A stretch of 64,000 nt of DNA from Camarhynchus parvulus (Eukaryota; Chordata; Aves; Passeriformes; Thraupidae), in contig NC_044600.1 of the NCBI RefSeq assembly GCF_901933205.1, positions 7,602,501 through 7,666,500 on the forward strand. Reading direction: 5' to 3'. This document shows positions 45,908 through 59,900 of this stretch, one piece after another. A program made the position numbers and the translations under genes. Numbering within the stretch: the first letter of the stretch is position 1; every line of letters begins with the position of its first letter. The notes beneath the pieces were generated by a model. The model searched no databases. It was not told where the DNA came from and saw only the letters and a program-made list of their open reading frames with translations.

Positions 45908-46929
45908 CATTTGGAGCGATGGCATTTGTTTTCTCAGGTCATGGTTCTGTGTGTTGGGGCTTTGCTTTCAGGGATGTGGCTGAACTCCTGCCTGCCCGTG
46001 GGAAAAAGTGAATTAATTTCTTGTTCTGCTTTGCTTGTATGTGTGGCTTTTTCTTTCCCTATTAAACTGTCTTTTTTTCAACCCCTGATTTTCCTGCCTT
46101 TCACCCTTCCAATTCTCTCCCCCATCCTGCTGGTGAGGGAGTGCCCTGAGTGGTCTGTGGTACTTGGCTGCTGGCTGGAGTTAAACCACAGCACACCCAG
46201 AGCTACAGGAGAGGCTTAAGCAGACAAAACTGGAAAGCCAAGAGCTGCCTCTTGTGCCAAGGATGGGGAGAGAGCCAGCCCCCTGATCCCCAGCTGTGAT
46301 TTTACTGGAAGTGGGAATTGCAATAAATCCCTGCAGTTTGCAACACAAAACATCCCTCCTGATTGAGCTCCAGTGCTTCCTCTCCTTGTGGTGTCAGACT
46401 AAATCTTGTTTTCAGCTTTTTGTTTCAGAGTCTGGGCCAGCCCCATGCTGTTGGTGTGTTTCACAACTGACCTGGCCCCCTTTGTGAGGTGACAATGTTA
46501 CCTACTTTCTTGAACTTTTCGCTGTTTGGCCTGTACTCGGTGAGTGCTGCAGGTGGAACATGCACTAATCCATTTATGCCTCTTCCTGCTCCCAAGTCTC
46601 AGGGAGGAGAGGGCTCAATAAAGGCTTTCAGTAAATTCCTTTTGGGTAAAAAAGAGAAGGGAAGGTTATCTTGAGTCATCTTTGTGTTTAAACTCCAGCT
46701 CCTTCTATGTAAATAAATTACCTTCCTCAATGCCAGACCAAGTAACTTTAAGGAAAGTTTGGAAAAATAAACCTCACAACTTCGAAACAAACCAGCCAGA
46801 AAGGACAAACAGAGCCAGACAATTGACAGTACCTGGGAGTTGCCTCTTTGCACAGCTCCATGACAGTATTTTAACTCATGAGAACTGTACTGAGGGCTTG
46901 GGTTGATGGCAAGCTGAGTATGTCAACCA

Positions 46930-47516
46930 TGTCTTGTGGTGCATCAACCCCAGCATCAGCAGCCATTTGAGGGAGGGGACTGTCCTGCTCTGCTCTCTGC
47001 TGGTGCAGCCCATCCTGAGTCCCATGTGCAGGTTTGATGCTTCTTTGTAAGAAGAGCATCAAATTATAGAGCATGTTCAAAGGAGGGCAGCCAAGATGGT
47101 GAAAAGGGTAAGACTTGGAGGAGCGTCTGAGGTCACCTGGTTTGTTCAGCTTGGAGAAGAGAAGGCTGAGGGACCTCACCACACTCTGCAGGTTGCTCAG
47201 GGAGGGCAGTGGAGGGGGGCTGCTGATCTCCTCTCTCTGGTGACCAGCAAAGTATGAGGAAATGGGATGAAGCTGTGTCAGGGGAAGTTCTGATTAGACA
47301 TTAGGAGAAGGTTCTTCAGTGCAAGAGTGGTTGGTCACAGTAACAGGCTCCACACTGGGATGTGGCTATGGCACCAAGCCTGTCAGAGTTCAAGGAGTGT
47401 CTGGAGAACATTCTTGGTCATTTGGGATAGCTTTAGACAGTCCTGTAAAGGCAGGGAGTTGGACTCCATCTCTATAGGTCCCTTCCAACCTGAGATATTC
47501 TATAATTCTATTATTC
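46930..47516 (+). mobile_element. CR1 LINE, 5'-truncated 3' fragment
   Basis: Successive CR1 landmarks: 'tgcatcaaccccagcatcag', 'aggagggcagccaagatggt', 'ttcagcttggagaagagaag', 'gacattaggagaaggttctt', 'cagtaacaggctcc', 'gagttggactccatct' and 'ggtcccttccaacctgag'. It ends in the typical attct-rich tail (gatattctataattctatt). The plus orientation is set by the tail. No open reverse-transcriptase frame remains. The divergence suggests an old insertion. Confidence 0.93.
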
Positions 47517-50500
47517 CTTTAGCTCAACACAGGAGGGTTTTACGTTTTCCTCTGTTCAGGATTTGCTAACAGTGTCAGAGTCTGGAAGAACAACGAAAAT
47601 ATATTGCAACCTACAAGATTTGGCATAGCTTGGTAGGAGATTACTGCAATATTTAAAGCAATTAACATGTCTTCATAGGGTTCATTTAGCAGGCTTTGTG
47701 AAAATAGATATAATTATCCTAAGGTAATCTGGCAACTTCCATGGGAACCATTTGGGAAACAAAAGAAATTTTATGTAGCCTTTTGGAATCCAGTTTTCTA
47801 CCTGGTCTACGATTACTCTCTTTGCTCATACAGAAGTCCTGTGATCTGAGTATACTGCAAATAAAAAAGAAAATGGCTGTTACATCTGTTAGGCATCCAC
47901 CTGACAGATGATGGTGTAGTTTAACAAAGAATTGGAACAAGCCTGACATTTCTTTCATAGTCTAAATAGTCTAATCCAGAGAAAATATAGCAGGCACAGA
48001 AACATTAAATTATTTGAGTTTTTCAAAACAGAATCTAAGGAATAAAATTCGGTGGAAGAAAATAAAATGCTAATGGAAGGAAATTGATGATAATTTCTCA
48101 TTTTGAATAAATACAAGTATAAAATAATCACATTCTTTTACAAAAGCTGTAAACACCCTTTGACTACTAGCTCAAGCAAACTATGAGTCCATTGCTATCC
48201 AACTCTATCTTACCTGTATAAACAAGAGGGGAAAGTTTATCTGAAAAGGAAGTTTTCTTCAGTGAGTGAGACTCTACCTCTGATTGTTTCCAGATTTTTT
48301 GTCACAAAAAGAGCTGAAGGGGGACAGGAAGAATAAAATAGATAGAAAGGTGTTTTGCTGTGGTTTGCTCCACATAATTTTTAGGCTGTACTGGCATTTA
48401 ATCTAGATGCTTTGTCCAATAGACACAACTAAACTGCTGCACATGGGAGTTTGCTCCAGTACTCAAATGTTGCTATTGAACAAACAGCTTTATTCTCAAT
48501 AAAGTCTCAGTTCTTGGCTCTGAATTTGCCCCTCAGCAGAGCCAAGAGCCATTGTTCCCAGCACTGAGGTGCTGCCCGTGTGCCGGTGCTGCCTTGGCAG
48601 GGAGCACATTCATCAGGCTCCATTGCAAGGTGTTCCAAACTGCCTGCCCAAGGAGGTCCCGGATCATTGCTGGGGGGTTGAAAACTTGGCCAAGGAGAAG
48701 GAGGAGGAGACTGGTCCTGTCATCAGCAAAACCAGCCCTCTGGGTTTCAGTCCTCTTAACACATCTTGGTTTCTTCAGCAACTGTAAACACAAGTGAGCC
48801 TCCTAAAGAAAACAATTGTCATGGAGCTTATGGAAGAGGAAGAAGTAGATATTTTTAGAAAGAGCTTGGAGGTCATCTGAGTGTCTTTGGCCAATGTGGC
48901 CAACACAGGCTCCAAGGCTCATCTCAGCTTGGCTTGTACACAGGCTAAGCCCAGCATCTCAGCAGAGGGATGAGGAATGGAGATAGTGATAGTAAACAAA
49001 CAAGTTGTGCTTGCTGTCCTTCTTCCACAATCAAGCCTGAACTTTGTCTCTTTCTCACCATCCTGCTGTGAAATTGGAATTTCTGTTGTGATTGCATGTG
49101 GCTTAGGTTTTGTGTGTGTTGGTTAAATTGTGTCTGGGTTATATATCAGTTGGTCCAAACTGGAAAAAACAAGAACAAATGCAAAGGCATTTCTCAAAGA
49201 GAAAAGGAAATAGTCAACACACACCTCCCCCACACTTTTTCTACTTAATTTGCCAATTCTTCTTCATTCGTGACATAAATTGTGTCCAAAAATTTAGAGC
49301 CTAGCAGATTTCAGTAACAGTGAGAAATCAGGTATTGTGACCAGATAAAAGAGACATAGAAGTACATTTCAATCCAATAAGGCAGATACAGCCAATTGAC
49401 TCAGAGAGAGAGAGTTGCAAAAAGACAGCTGAAGGGTTTGGATAACATCACAGAGTTATTATTTCATTATTGTAAGGTTTCCTAGCGTCATCACAACATT
49501 TGAGTATGTGATGAATCTACCATATTGTTTTAGCATGGGATACACAACATTGACTCTGGAGCAATAGCAGCTGTGGTTTCTTGTTCTAATGTCTGATCTC
49601 AAATCTTTGGATGCCCATGTCATCTCAAACGTCATCTCAGCAGAAGAGCTGAGTGGGAAAAATGCCACAGGTCTTTACTGGGTTTAGTTTTTTTTTTTTA
49701 CTCAGAAGAAAAGTATCTTCTCTTTTCTGGCATTAGTCAGGCAAGAATTTCTGTTTCATGGGCCATGAGGAGATGACCTATGTACAGCTTTCTGCCTGCT
49801 GAGCCTGTGAAGTGCCATAATATATCCAAACTGCATCTCTGGGCTTCAGAAATATTAATGACTTTTTTCTACTTTTTCCTGCTGAATCACTTCTCTATGA
49901 CTGTCAAAGCCCTGTTTTAATTTTTTCTCCTATAACTTTAAATGATTTTAGGGTGTTAGAAGCTTTTAGTTGTTCTATTTCATTATTTTTTCTTTCCCTC
50001 ATCTCCAGCAGGCTTTTGCTTTGGTATTGATTTTTTGGAATTTTTTTCTCTCTTTCAGGAATCTCATTTCCACTACTACAGGTTCAGTAAAACAGATCTC
50101 AGGACTTTTAGCAGAAATGTTTGCTGTGACAATATTACAACAGGCCACCTCTGATTGCCTCTGCTCACTCTGAGATGAGGATAAGCTATTTCTCCTGGCT
50201 GTTTTCTGAACGTAAAAATAGTTTCTGTGTAAAGCAAAGCTTGACTGCTTGCTTCAGCCTAGATTTCCATTCTCTTTAGTTAATTTCAAATAAAAAAGGC
50301 AAAAACTTGTTCACCTGATAGGCAGGAGTCTGGACTAGAGGTACATTCCTGCCTGAGTTGTTCTGTTTCTGAGCCTGTTGTCATATAAATGCTTAGGTTA
50401 AGCTGAAAGAAAAAGAAATAAAGGCAATTACAACAAAATTTAAAAGATATTTTGCAAATAAAAGCTAAAAAACTATGTTACAGTATTTTTCCCTTTTAAA

Positions 50501-50826
50501 TTATTTTTTAAATGCCTGAGCTTTTTGTTGAATTTGAGATGAGTTAGTTCTTTGGAAGGTCAGTTCTATGGAGTTTACCATTTGAAAAAGACATCTCACC
50601 TCCAGTGACTTCCTCCTAAATACTTTTCTCTTTATAAAACAGACTAATACAATCTAATCCTCTGCAAATATAACTGTTTGTTCTGTTTCCAGTGGGGAAC
50701 TACCTTCAAACAGTAGCCAAAGAAACACCTTAATAAATAAATGTATTCAGCTGATAAAGACTTTAGACTTACTGGTTCTACTTTATCACCTTGCTAAGAT
50801 CAACAGCTTTTTAAATGGCTGGAGAG
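47517..50826. other. Intergenic spacer, no gene seen
   Basis: AT-rich DNA. A GC-richer patch at 48540-48790 contains overlapping short open frames (72-86 codons, both strands) with no recognisable domain and no clear splice structure. Nothing else can be supported. Confidence 0.5.
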
Positions 50827-50937
50827 TAGAATAGAATAGAATAGAATAGAATAGAATAGAATAGAATAGAATAGAATAGAATAGAATAGAATAGAATAGA
50901 ATAGAATAGAATAGAATAGAATAGAATAGAATAGAAT
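50827..50937. repeat. Perfect (TAGAA)n microsatellite, 22.2 copies
   Basis: 111 bp of uninterrupted pentanucleotide. The sequence is close to the complement of CR1 tail repeats (attctat), so it could have grown from a CR1 end. No CR1 body is visible next to it. Confidence 0.99.
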
Positions 50938-53900
50938 GCCTCTTCTGTTTGGGTTCTCCTGTAAACAGGATGCTTAGGTTGTCTTCAAAGTTTGCGCCCT
51001 TGGCCTCCCTGCTCTTTGTCCCTGCCTGTGGTTCCCCATGTTCAAAGGAGCTTAATCCACACTGTGCAGAGAAGGGATGTCAGAATAACCAGAGGAACTG
51101 AGATGTGACTGGAGGAATTTGGTTTATTTACGTTAGAAATGCCAGAGTGAGAAGAGATGTGACAGGTCTCGTAGAAAAGGGCAAGAGGAAAGACAGAAGG
51201 AAAGGGGAGAAGTAGGGGAAAAGCAAAGGAGGAAAATAAAGTGAATTAAGCACAAATACAGTTGTTAAAGGTACATTTTGTCTTCAGAGGTGTCAGGAAA
51301 TGCTTTATCTGGAGGAGCGTGTGGAAAATCTTAACAGGTTAAATTGAGGTTTGATCACTAGAGAGGAATGGAATGAGGCTACTGTCCACAGAATATTGGA
51401 TTGTACAACCTAGACCTGCCTGTCTCCTAACTCCTCCTTTGTGCCTTCTGACACCACAGTGACCCTTCCTACTAAAGAAGACAGCTAGGATAAATCCTTG
51501 CAGATCATCCATTCTAACAAATTTTTGTAGAAATATTTACTTCCTTTTTCCTGACCCTGTAATAGGAATGCTTGATATATTCTTTTGGTAAAGAAGATCC
51601 AGGTGCCAAGTTGGCAAATATCCTTTCTATTTTGGAGCAAAGCTACCAAGTTAGCCATTTGCAGTCTGTTTTATCATTTGTGACCTTAGTGTGCCTGTGA
51701 ATCTCCTGAGCTTGCTCAGAGTGCCATTTGGTGATTGTGTTCTTGTGTTTGCAATAATTATCTTTCGAAACGAAAGGCCTAAAACCAAGTGTCCATGTCA
51801 TTAAATATTGTGCTTGAAATATTCAAACTAGTAGAGATGTTATCTGCCCTTGATTTAGGCAAATAAGGGAGGACCTGACCTCAATCTTTATATAAACAGC
51901 CAGCAGCATAGCAGTAAATCTGTTTGCTAGCTGGCAGATGGAACTCTTCTCTAGGTTTCAGTTTTCTCTCCACCATCCACATCTACTTCATCAGCCAATG
52001 CATGCCCGTGGAGAAAGAATAGTCATTGCCAAGTGAACCCTGGAAAGCCTTAGCAAACAGTCAAGATAAATGTACCAGGATTTCTGATTGAACTCCTATC
52101 ACCAGTAGTCTTTTAGTCTTTGATGGGAAAATGTTTCTTTTACAGCACTATCAGCCTCCTTGTAATCTTGTTGAGGTTAAAAAAATAAAAAAAAATCTAT
52201 TTATTTAGTGTTTCAGGTATATACACCCAGAGTAAGTCCCAAGTGCATGAATTTTGAATGTAAAGGAAAAAACATTATTGTCTTCTTAGTTAAGCAGGGG
52301 ATTAAACACAGCTCTCATCTGGCTTTACTTTTTACCACAATGTTTCCTCCTCTGCTTCAATATTCACTTAGCAGGGAAGGGCACTAAAAGGAAGGACACA
52401 AAGCTGTGTAATTTAGCCTGTAAAGCCACACTGTATATGGGCAAAAGCCAAGACATGGGAAGCATTGAAACATCAGAAAAAGAAAGCAGCCAATATGAAG
52501 CCCTTGCTGGAAGGACTCATGTCAGCGTTGTCCCTTTTACTACCAGTGCCCAGTTTAGTATCAGTGTCATCCTAATGCTGCAGACAGACCTGGGACCATC
52601 CCTCAGTGTCCCAGTAAAGAAGGCAACCATGATTTGTAACCTGGGAAGATTCAGATTCAGCCAAATTTTGTTCCGTTTCCATGCATATGTATCAGAATAG
52701 AGGTGACCAAGCTACATCCTGAATAATTCCTTCTAAATGGAACTATATTCCAGTATCATCATTCACTTTCCAGGGAACAAATAAAAAAAAAAAAACAGCG
52801 GTGAAGGAACCCCTCGTTTCACAGTGAAAGCAAATTTTCCTGTAACTAACAAAGCCCTGCCTCACAGGATTGTTTCATAACCACAGAAACTTGTATAAGC
52901 ATGGTTGCTTCCACAAACTGGACAATTGCTGGCACTACAAGCACCACTGGAAACAATGCTGTAAATTTACCTTTTGGTTAATATCTACCACCAGAATGTC
53001 CCAAATGAAAAGCTGCCTTGAAACAACTGTAGAAGGAAGTGGTATGTGCTTAGTTAATGAAATTCTGTAAAGTGATGATCAATAAACATAGACTCTTGTG
53101 GTTTGGACATAAACCATCCATTTTTAAAATGAAAATTAACACTCAAAAATTACTTTTTCAAATTTTCTCCATACTGCAACAGCTCTGGAGGGATTGTACT
53201 AAGCCTTGAATTATCAGCTCAGAAGTGTATGGGATTGGGTGGAATAACGGAGAGAAGTTTCCTGGGACTTTTTCCAGGTGCTGCACTGTGAAACTGGGAA
53301 AATTATCATGTTACATGAGGTAAATAGGACAGGATCTGCTTTGACTAAATCATCTAATCACATTACTTGATTAAATTCTTTAATCAAGGCGGGTCCTCTC
53401 TACTCAGTAGCCTGAAAATATGATGTGTTTTAACTGCATGCCTCAGGCTGCTTAAACAGGGCAAATACTCTTATGTGTACGGGTGTGGGAGGTATGGCTG
53501 CAGAGCATGTATCTGGATGTGCAAACAAATACAATCTCTGTGCACATTTCTTGGGTTTGAAGTAGCTGTTCTACGTAAACTCTGGGGCTTGCTATTATTT
53601 TTAACTTCTTACTGGGTACCACGACTCAGCAATAAATCTGTAGGGCATTTTTTTACACAGTCCTAAAAGCAGTTGCGTGTGCTCTGTGCTGTGTGGAACA
53701 GTCCTGGAGATTTCCCATCATGGACGGAAAACCTGGTTCTCTCCTTTAGCTTTTGCAACCCTTCATAAAATACCAAAACCAAAACCAAACCAACAGAGAG
53801 AAGGTGAGCCTTGGGGATACGAAACAGAACATTGTACAGCCAGCACACCCAGACTGTCACCACAAAGCAGAGCATTCCTCACAGCTAGTCCCCTTTGGAT

Positions 53901-56900
53901 CAGTATTTGCTGTCCATCACAGTTTATTGGTACCTTTCCAGGGACTGCTCAATCCACTGTTTTTAGTGGTGTCTCTGACTCGTCCTGTGGTGTTCCCTGC
54001 CAAGTGCACAAACACAGCTTCTGGTGTCTTGCTTCATCTCATGGGAAGGACGTCAGTGCACTTCCTTGCTTTGCCTTCCTGCACTCCTGTTCAAACTTTA
54101 CTCCCTTGTTTGCCAGTCAAGGAGAAGTTTATAAGGAGGAGTGCAGGAGATTATAAAACTGCCAGACCAAGATTATGCAAAGAAACTAATAACTGTATAA
54201 AAGTTTGCAAAGCTTCACAATCCAGAGGTGTCCAGATGAGTGCCAAATGTTGATATACCAGATATCAGCCTTTATATAATTGCCCCAGCTTTAAGGAAAA
54301 AAACCAACATGTCTTCATAATACCTTTTTTCACTTGAACATTAAAACCAGCCACAGAAAATGCAGGTCCTTTGAGAACAAAAAAATAACAGTGTAAAACT
54401 TCATACATTAGTCTTCAGCTTTCAGGAAAGTAGAGTGTACTTTTTTTTATCCTCTGAAGTAAAACATTTGTAGGAGTGGGTGCTCTTAGCACTACAGAGC
54501 AGCTGTAACCTAGTGGAAGCAGGTTGTTTCCATTGGGTATACTAATAATTTTAGCAATTCACCTTTCAGAAGTACAGCTGCACTGAGATCTCACATCAGG
54601 ACAGTACTCAGCCCCTCACCTTTCTATACTGAGACCCCTTGAAGTCTGACAGAGACTTCAGCCCTTCCCTCAAATCGATTAAAGTGGCAATTCTGTGGAA
54701 CACTAATCCAAAACTGTAATCCTAGAAGCCTCATGCTGAGATGCTGCTAGCACATTTAAAATCTGTGGGCCCCAGGTTTAGGCACTGGAAGTCAGGCAAA
54801 GTCCAGAAAATCCCAAGTGCTGGGAGTTCTGAGAGGCTTGGTTAAAACCAGTGTTTCATTAGAAAATGGCTTCTCTTTGGCTGTTGGGTCAGGTGAGAGT
54901 GTGCTGAGAGGATCCACCCCAGAGCAGGTGTTGCCACTGCTGCCTTGCTAGTGGCAGGGCCATGGGAAGCAGGGAGTTGCCTTCACATCCCTTCCACCCA
55001 GCCGCTCTCTGGCCCTTTGGGGTCAGATATGGCTGTTCCTGATCCTGCAGGAGAAAAGATGGTCTGGGCTCTGAGGATGCTTGTTCAGGAGAGCCTGAGC
55101 CAGAGAGGGAGAGCCTGAGGGCCTGGAAAGGAATGTCAGGGGAGTGACCAGATTTGTGGCAACCAGGGTGAGTGTTGTGGGTGGTAAAATAACTTACGGT
55201 GTTTCTTTGTTGAAGCTTTTCTTCCCAGTCAGTCATGGATTATTTTGGGGTGACCAGCTTTCTTCCTTGCTTAAGGGGAATACAAATGCACCCCTGATTT
55301 TAGAGGGGAGGATGTCCTGCGGTGAAGCTAAAGAAATTACAGAGTCTAATGCTTGTGATGACTGCAATTCACATGCTCTCTGCAAAACCTGTGCCATATT
55401 AAATACTTGAGCCCTACCTCTGCTACAGTCCTTGAAACAAGGTAAAAAGACCAGTTTCTTTTAGAAAGGATTTCTAGGTCTAATAATGAAAAGAGTTGTA
55501 GGAAATCCAGATAGCAGAAGGAATAATATTAATACCTCTAGTATTTAACTTCTTTTAAATGCCTTTTTTTATTTCTTCCAAATTGTGAAAATGCTCAGCT
55601 AAGTAATTGTGCTAGTGTCCCTGCAAATCTTGCTTTTTCGTTTTGGACTCAGAATCATGTTATTGCAGCAGGTGACTTTATGGCATTACTACTACATTTA
55701 TGGCATTACTACTTGATATGAGGTTGTTTTTTTTTACGTGAGGAAGCCCCAGTGAGTTGGATGAGGCTCTCTCTGAGAGTAATTGCTGACCTGCGGGAAC
55801 AGGTATCACACACACGGAGGAAAGTGTTGATGGAGGTATTTCCATTCCAAAGATATCAGACAGGACTAACAGCCCGGCTTTTGTCCTTTTGTGAAGGAGG
55901 ACAATCACAAAGATAATTCTCTTGGCTATCACATGGCAAGACTGCATGTCAGTATGTAAAATTACCTCAAGGAAAGGACTGAGCTGAAAGGTCTTCTTTT
56001 TGCTGTGTGATAGCCAATACCTGTATTTCAAAGCCTTTCTGTTAGTAAAAAGCTTCTCAAGAATATGCATTTATGTTATCTTATGTGAAAAGCTTTTTTT
56101 TTTAAGCAGTTAGCAAGAAAGTATAGAACTGGGGGGCTGGGGAAGAGAAACTACCTAACAGCATCTCTTGGCTGTGCTGAACTCCAGAAATATTGGTGCT
56201 TGGTGTGGGGGAAGAATTTAAAAATGAAACTGTTAATGATTGATGAACTCAGTACAGCATATTTGAAAATTACTACTGTACTCACTCCTAGGCTTTATTT
56301 TACTCAATTAAAAATGACTCTTTAGTTTCTACTGGCCCCACCTCTGAAATATTTCCTAATAGAAAAGTCATTATATTCTGACACCTCTGCTCTCCCTGAT
56401 CATTAAGTTTTGATAATTGCATGCTTCCAGTTTTTCATTTTCCCATACTTTATGTCTCCCCTTTCCTTTGTTGTTTCTGTTGTTACGTCCTCCCTCGTGC
56501 GATACCCGAGGTTTTGTGTTTACAGAGCCTTTCATTGCTCAAAGAGAAGTTGAACGTGTTTGGAACCTGCCTCTAGGATGGTCAGGGAGGGGGCAGGTAG
56601 AGTGACACCTGCCTGATGCATCTTGGAAAGGCTTGGATGTTTGTTTGGCACAAGGTTTCAATGATTCATGGAAAACTAAGATGCTCTGTGCCAAAAGCCA
56701 AAGCAGAACTGGGGGGATTAGGAGTCCTGGGCTGCAAATGCCGGTGTTCACTGTGCTTTGGTAACTGTAATGCAAGTCTGGATTTCAGCAGAGATTTCCA
56801 GATGGTTGCGTGATTTAAACATCTTTGACCTTTACCAACATTTAATCCTTTCTTGGTTGCTTTTCTCCTTATTGTATATGGAGCTCTGTGTTTGAGAACC

Positions 56901-59900
56901 TTTTTTTTTCCTGTATGGCAACTTCAGTAATCTCTGACTGATTGATGAGCTCTCAGGGTCTGGAGAGAGGCAGTGCTACAAGAAAGACCATGTTATCCTG
57001 GAGTTTTGGTCAGCGGGTGAAGTGATTGAGGAGCACATTCCAACTCTTGAATAAAATTAACTAAAGTGGAGATTAATGTTCCATAGATACAGAACTGTCA
57101 ATCTTGCCGAGAGTCGTGAAAACACCTTGATTAATTTTGTGGTTGAAGACCTGTGGCTTCCTCTTAAGTGGCTGGGACAACAAAATCTTCCAGGCTCAGT
57201 GTTGTAGGAAAGCAGTTCTGCAGAACCTTTCAGTTTTATTGGTATATTTTAATTTATTTCTGTCTTATAAGTTTTTTCTACATGCATATGTAAAACTTCC
57301 CCATCGCTAACTTGATTACTGCATATAATATTAATGATTTGCAGGTTGCAACCTGCTGAAAAGGCCTGAGGGCAAATCTGCTTTCCATACAGTTTCAAGT
57401 CTCCACCCATAATATGAGCATGACTTTGAAGGCTTAAGCATTTTGCATTTGTAGCACTTTTGCAACTGTTCCATTGTAAGGAGATAAATGAGGGAGGTTT
57501 CAGCTGCTTCTTTTGGGTTGTGGTAGCAGACTGTCCATAGAGGCAAGTAGGAGTGACCTTGCTGCATTTCTCACCTCTGAGATGGCTTTAGAGATGAATC
57601 CAAAAGTCCTGAAGTTGGAGGAAATTGGATTAAGCACCTCATTGTGATTTTGCCAATACAGGTCTTTAATATGATTATGTAATTCTTAATAGAATGAATG
57701 ACTGTTATGTTAGTGAGCCAAACTTATACCACAGTACTGAAAACTTTTGATGTTTTTCTGAATATTTTTTTCAGGATTTCCATTTAATGAAAACAAATTT
57801 GTGGCTTGAGATCCATATTGAGTAGATGTGTGTGTCCTGGTGGCCTGTTGAGCAGCAGCAATGAACATCCCCATTATGGAGAAAAGCAAAAACTGATTAA
57901 AAATAAGAATCCAGGAAGGATATATAATACATCAACTCCTTTTCCCATGAGCAAAACCTCCTCACCCTCACCTTGGCAGCATTGGAAGGAAAATTTACTT
58001 CCTACCTTTGTTGCACAAATGGTTGGATGAACCATTAGAGCCAGGCAAACCAGTATTGAGGCTTCTTCAGCAAGTAATTCCCAGACTGTGTTTTGCTACA
58101 AACCCTGTCTGCTTCCACAGGTACCTCTCTGGAGTCACAGATGGCCATTTCAGAAACTGTTGCCTTTGTAATTTTGTCCTTGACAACACCATCTTTACCT
58201 CTCCATTCTGCCTTCTAAGCAGAAGGGCCACTTCTTGACATGCCCTCCTTGTAGATACACTCCCATCTTGCTTACAGCAGGCTCACAGTGAAAGAAGGCA
58301 TTTCTCACCAGATGGAGAATGCTGCCTTGCTTTCAATGATTGATTTTTTTTTTAAGTTAGTGGTAAAGGTTTGGTCTAAGTTGCCTGTGGATCAGTTCAA
58401 CACCAAGGAAATGGTCACACTTTTAATCACTTTGTCTTTAAATCAAGGTTAAGGCTTTCTTAGGCAGGAAGCCTTAATTAAAAGGTGAACTGTAGGGTTT
58501 GGTTCTGTTCAGCTGCAGAGGAGAGGACAATTCCTGCAGCTGCAGGAGCCAACTTTCTAAGTTTTCTACTTTGCTTAGCCTGTCAGTTTATAGCAGTCCT
58601 GTCTGTCTGATCCTCTCCTCTGAAGTGTGTAACATTGCCAGTTGAGCTCTGGATGACAGTAATTACATGCTGTTGATAGACAGTTAAATGATTTAGATCA
58701 TCTTCCTCAGATCCTGAAGGCCAATATGGGGTTTTTTTGTTGTTGTTGTTGGTTGGTTGGTCTGTGTGTGTTGGCCTGCCAGGATTTAGTGCCTTCTGAA
58801 GTGATTTGCAAAGTGGGTTTTCTGGTCTTTAGCTCACACCAGTTGGAAGGGGAGGGGTAAATGAGCCCCAGCTTTGTCTGCTGAATCAGTTTTGGATGTG
58901 TGTGTCAATATTAGTGCCAATATTAGTAAGCATTGCTATCACAGAAGATAGAGGTTAAGAACAGAATTTACTCATCGTATTCCTAAATAAGCACATCAAA
59001 CACAATCTGCTGTATCGCCAGAGCTGTTTGTGTTAGCTAAGGGCAATACCCAATGTCTGATAATAGCACTGGTGCAACCAAATGGAAAACACGGGTATCT
59101 CACTGCTCCTAGGAAATGTCAGAATTGTTTGCTGTATTCTCAGCATGTTAAGATTATAATTAATTTATTTCTAAATTATTTTTTCTCTCCATTGGATTAG
59201 CAGAAGATTCAGTAAATGGCATTGATAGTAATCCAGGGGTGCTTTCCGAACTAGAAAGATGACGTCTGTTAGGCTGCTGGTCAGGAGATGGGATATCTCA
59301 TCTATGGTAGAACCAAACTGGCTCTGGTTTGCTGGCTGATAATTCTGTAATCATAGCTGAGACATTCCAGGGGTGACTGGCTGGCATGGTGCTTGGTTGG
59401 TGAGTGGGTATTCCAGCTGTGAGGAACCAGCCTCAGGGATCAACCTGATGGAGTCAGCCCCTAGTGAATGCAAGGGGAGCTGCTGTGCTGTTCAGCTGCA
59501 GAGCTAAAAGGAGAAATATACAGCCCTCCTTCAGGCACAATCCTCTCTGGAGATAGTCCTCTCTCCACTGCTCACTGCAGACCACCTGTAGAGGCTTGTT
59601 TTCTTTAATTTTTATTTATTATTTTCTCCCAAAGCCTGTGTCCTGTCCGGACACTGCACCTGTACTTGCTTTTTGTTCCAAAGGTAAGAGTATTCTGGCA
59701 CCTTTCCAGTATCTAAAATATAACTCTCCTTGAGAATCTGCTACACAGGGTGATAAAATAAAATCTTATTTTACTTTCCCACCTTTCAGATGCTGTCCCA
59801 CACAGTCCTCAGTCCTGGTGTACCTCTTAGTTGTGGCTAGGTTGAGATGCACTTGGTAGCACTTTGCTAAATGAAAAGTCCCACTAATTTGGACAGAAAG

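Larger units (their letters stand above)
45631..46193 (+). mobile_element. Avian endogenous retrovirus LTR (probable solo, diverged)
   Basis: Segments in the order of a common passerine LTR: a U3 end with atgatgtcatgctcagtatataaa (TATA box), then tttggagcgatggcattt, tgaactcctgcctgcccg, gtgaattaatttcttgttctg, an ATTAAA-type signal in ccctattaaactgtc, ctctcccccatcc, and an end at ggctggagttaaaccacagca. The match is from memory of the family, perhaps ERVL-like. No primer-binding site or gag/pol frame follows, so it is read as a solo LTR. The left boundary is uncertain, and a large GGAA array interrupts it at 45681-45907. Confidence 0.7.

Noticed and set aside
45557..45983. Repeat-coded proteins (PSFL or GRKE repeats) on both strands
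   Set aside because: They are direct translations of the GGAA microsatellite, which has no stop codon in any frame.
46194..46300. Internal region of a full-length endogenous retrovirus after the LTR
   Set aside because: No tRNA-complementary primer site and no gag or pol-like frame follows; the sequence becomes unique, consistent with a solo LTR.
48540..48797. Short frames in a GC-richer patch, for example one reading VPNCLPKEVPDH
   Set aside because: Frames are open on both strands, short, without splice sites or known similarity; not enough to call a gene.
53677..54253. Two overlapping plus-strand frames of 159 and 166 codons
   Set aside because: Mutually overlapping in different frames, no recognisable domain or splice structure; likely chance.
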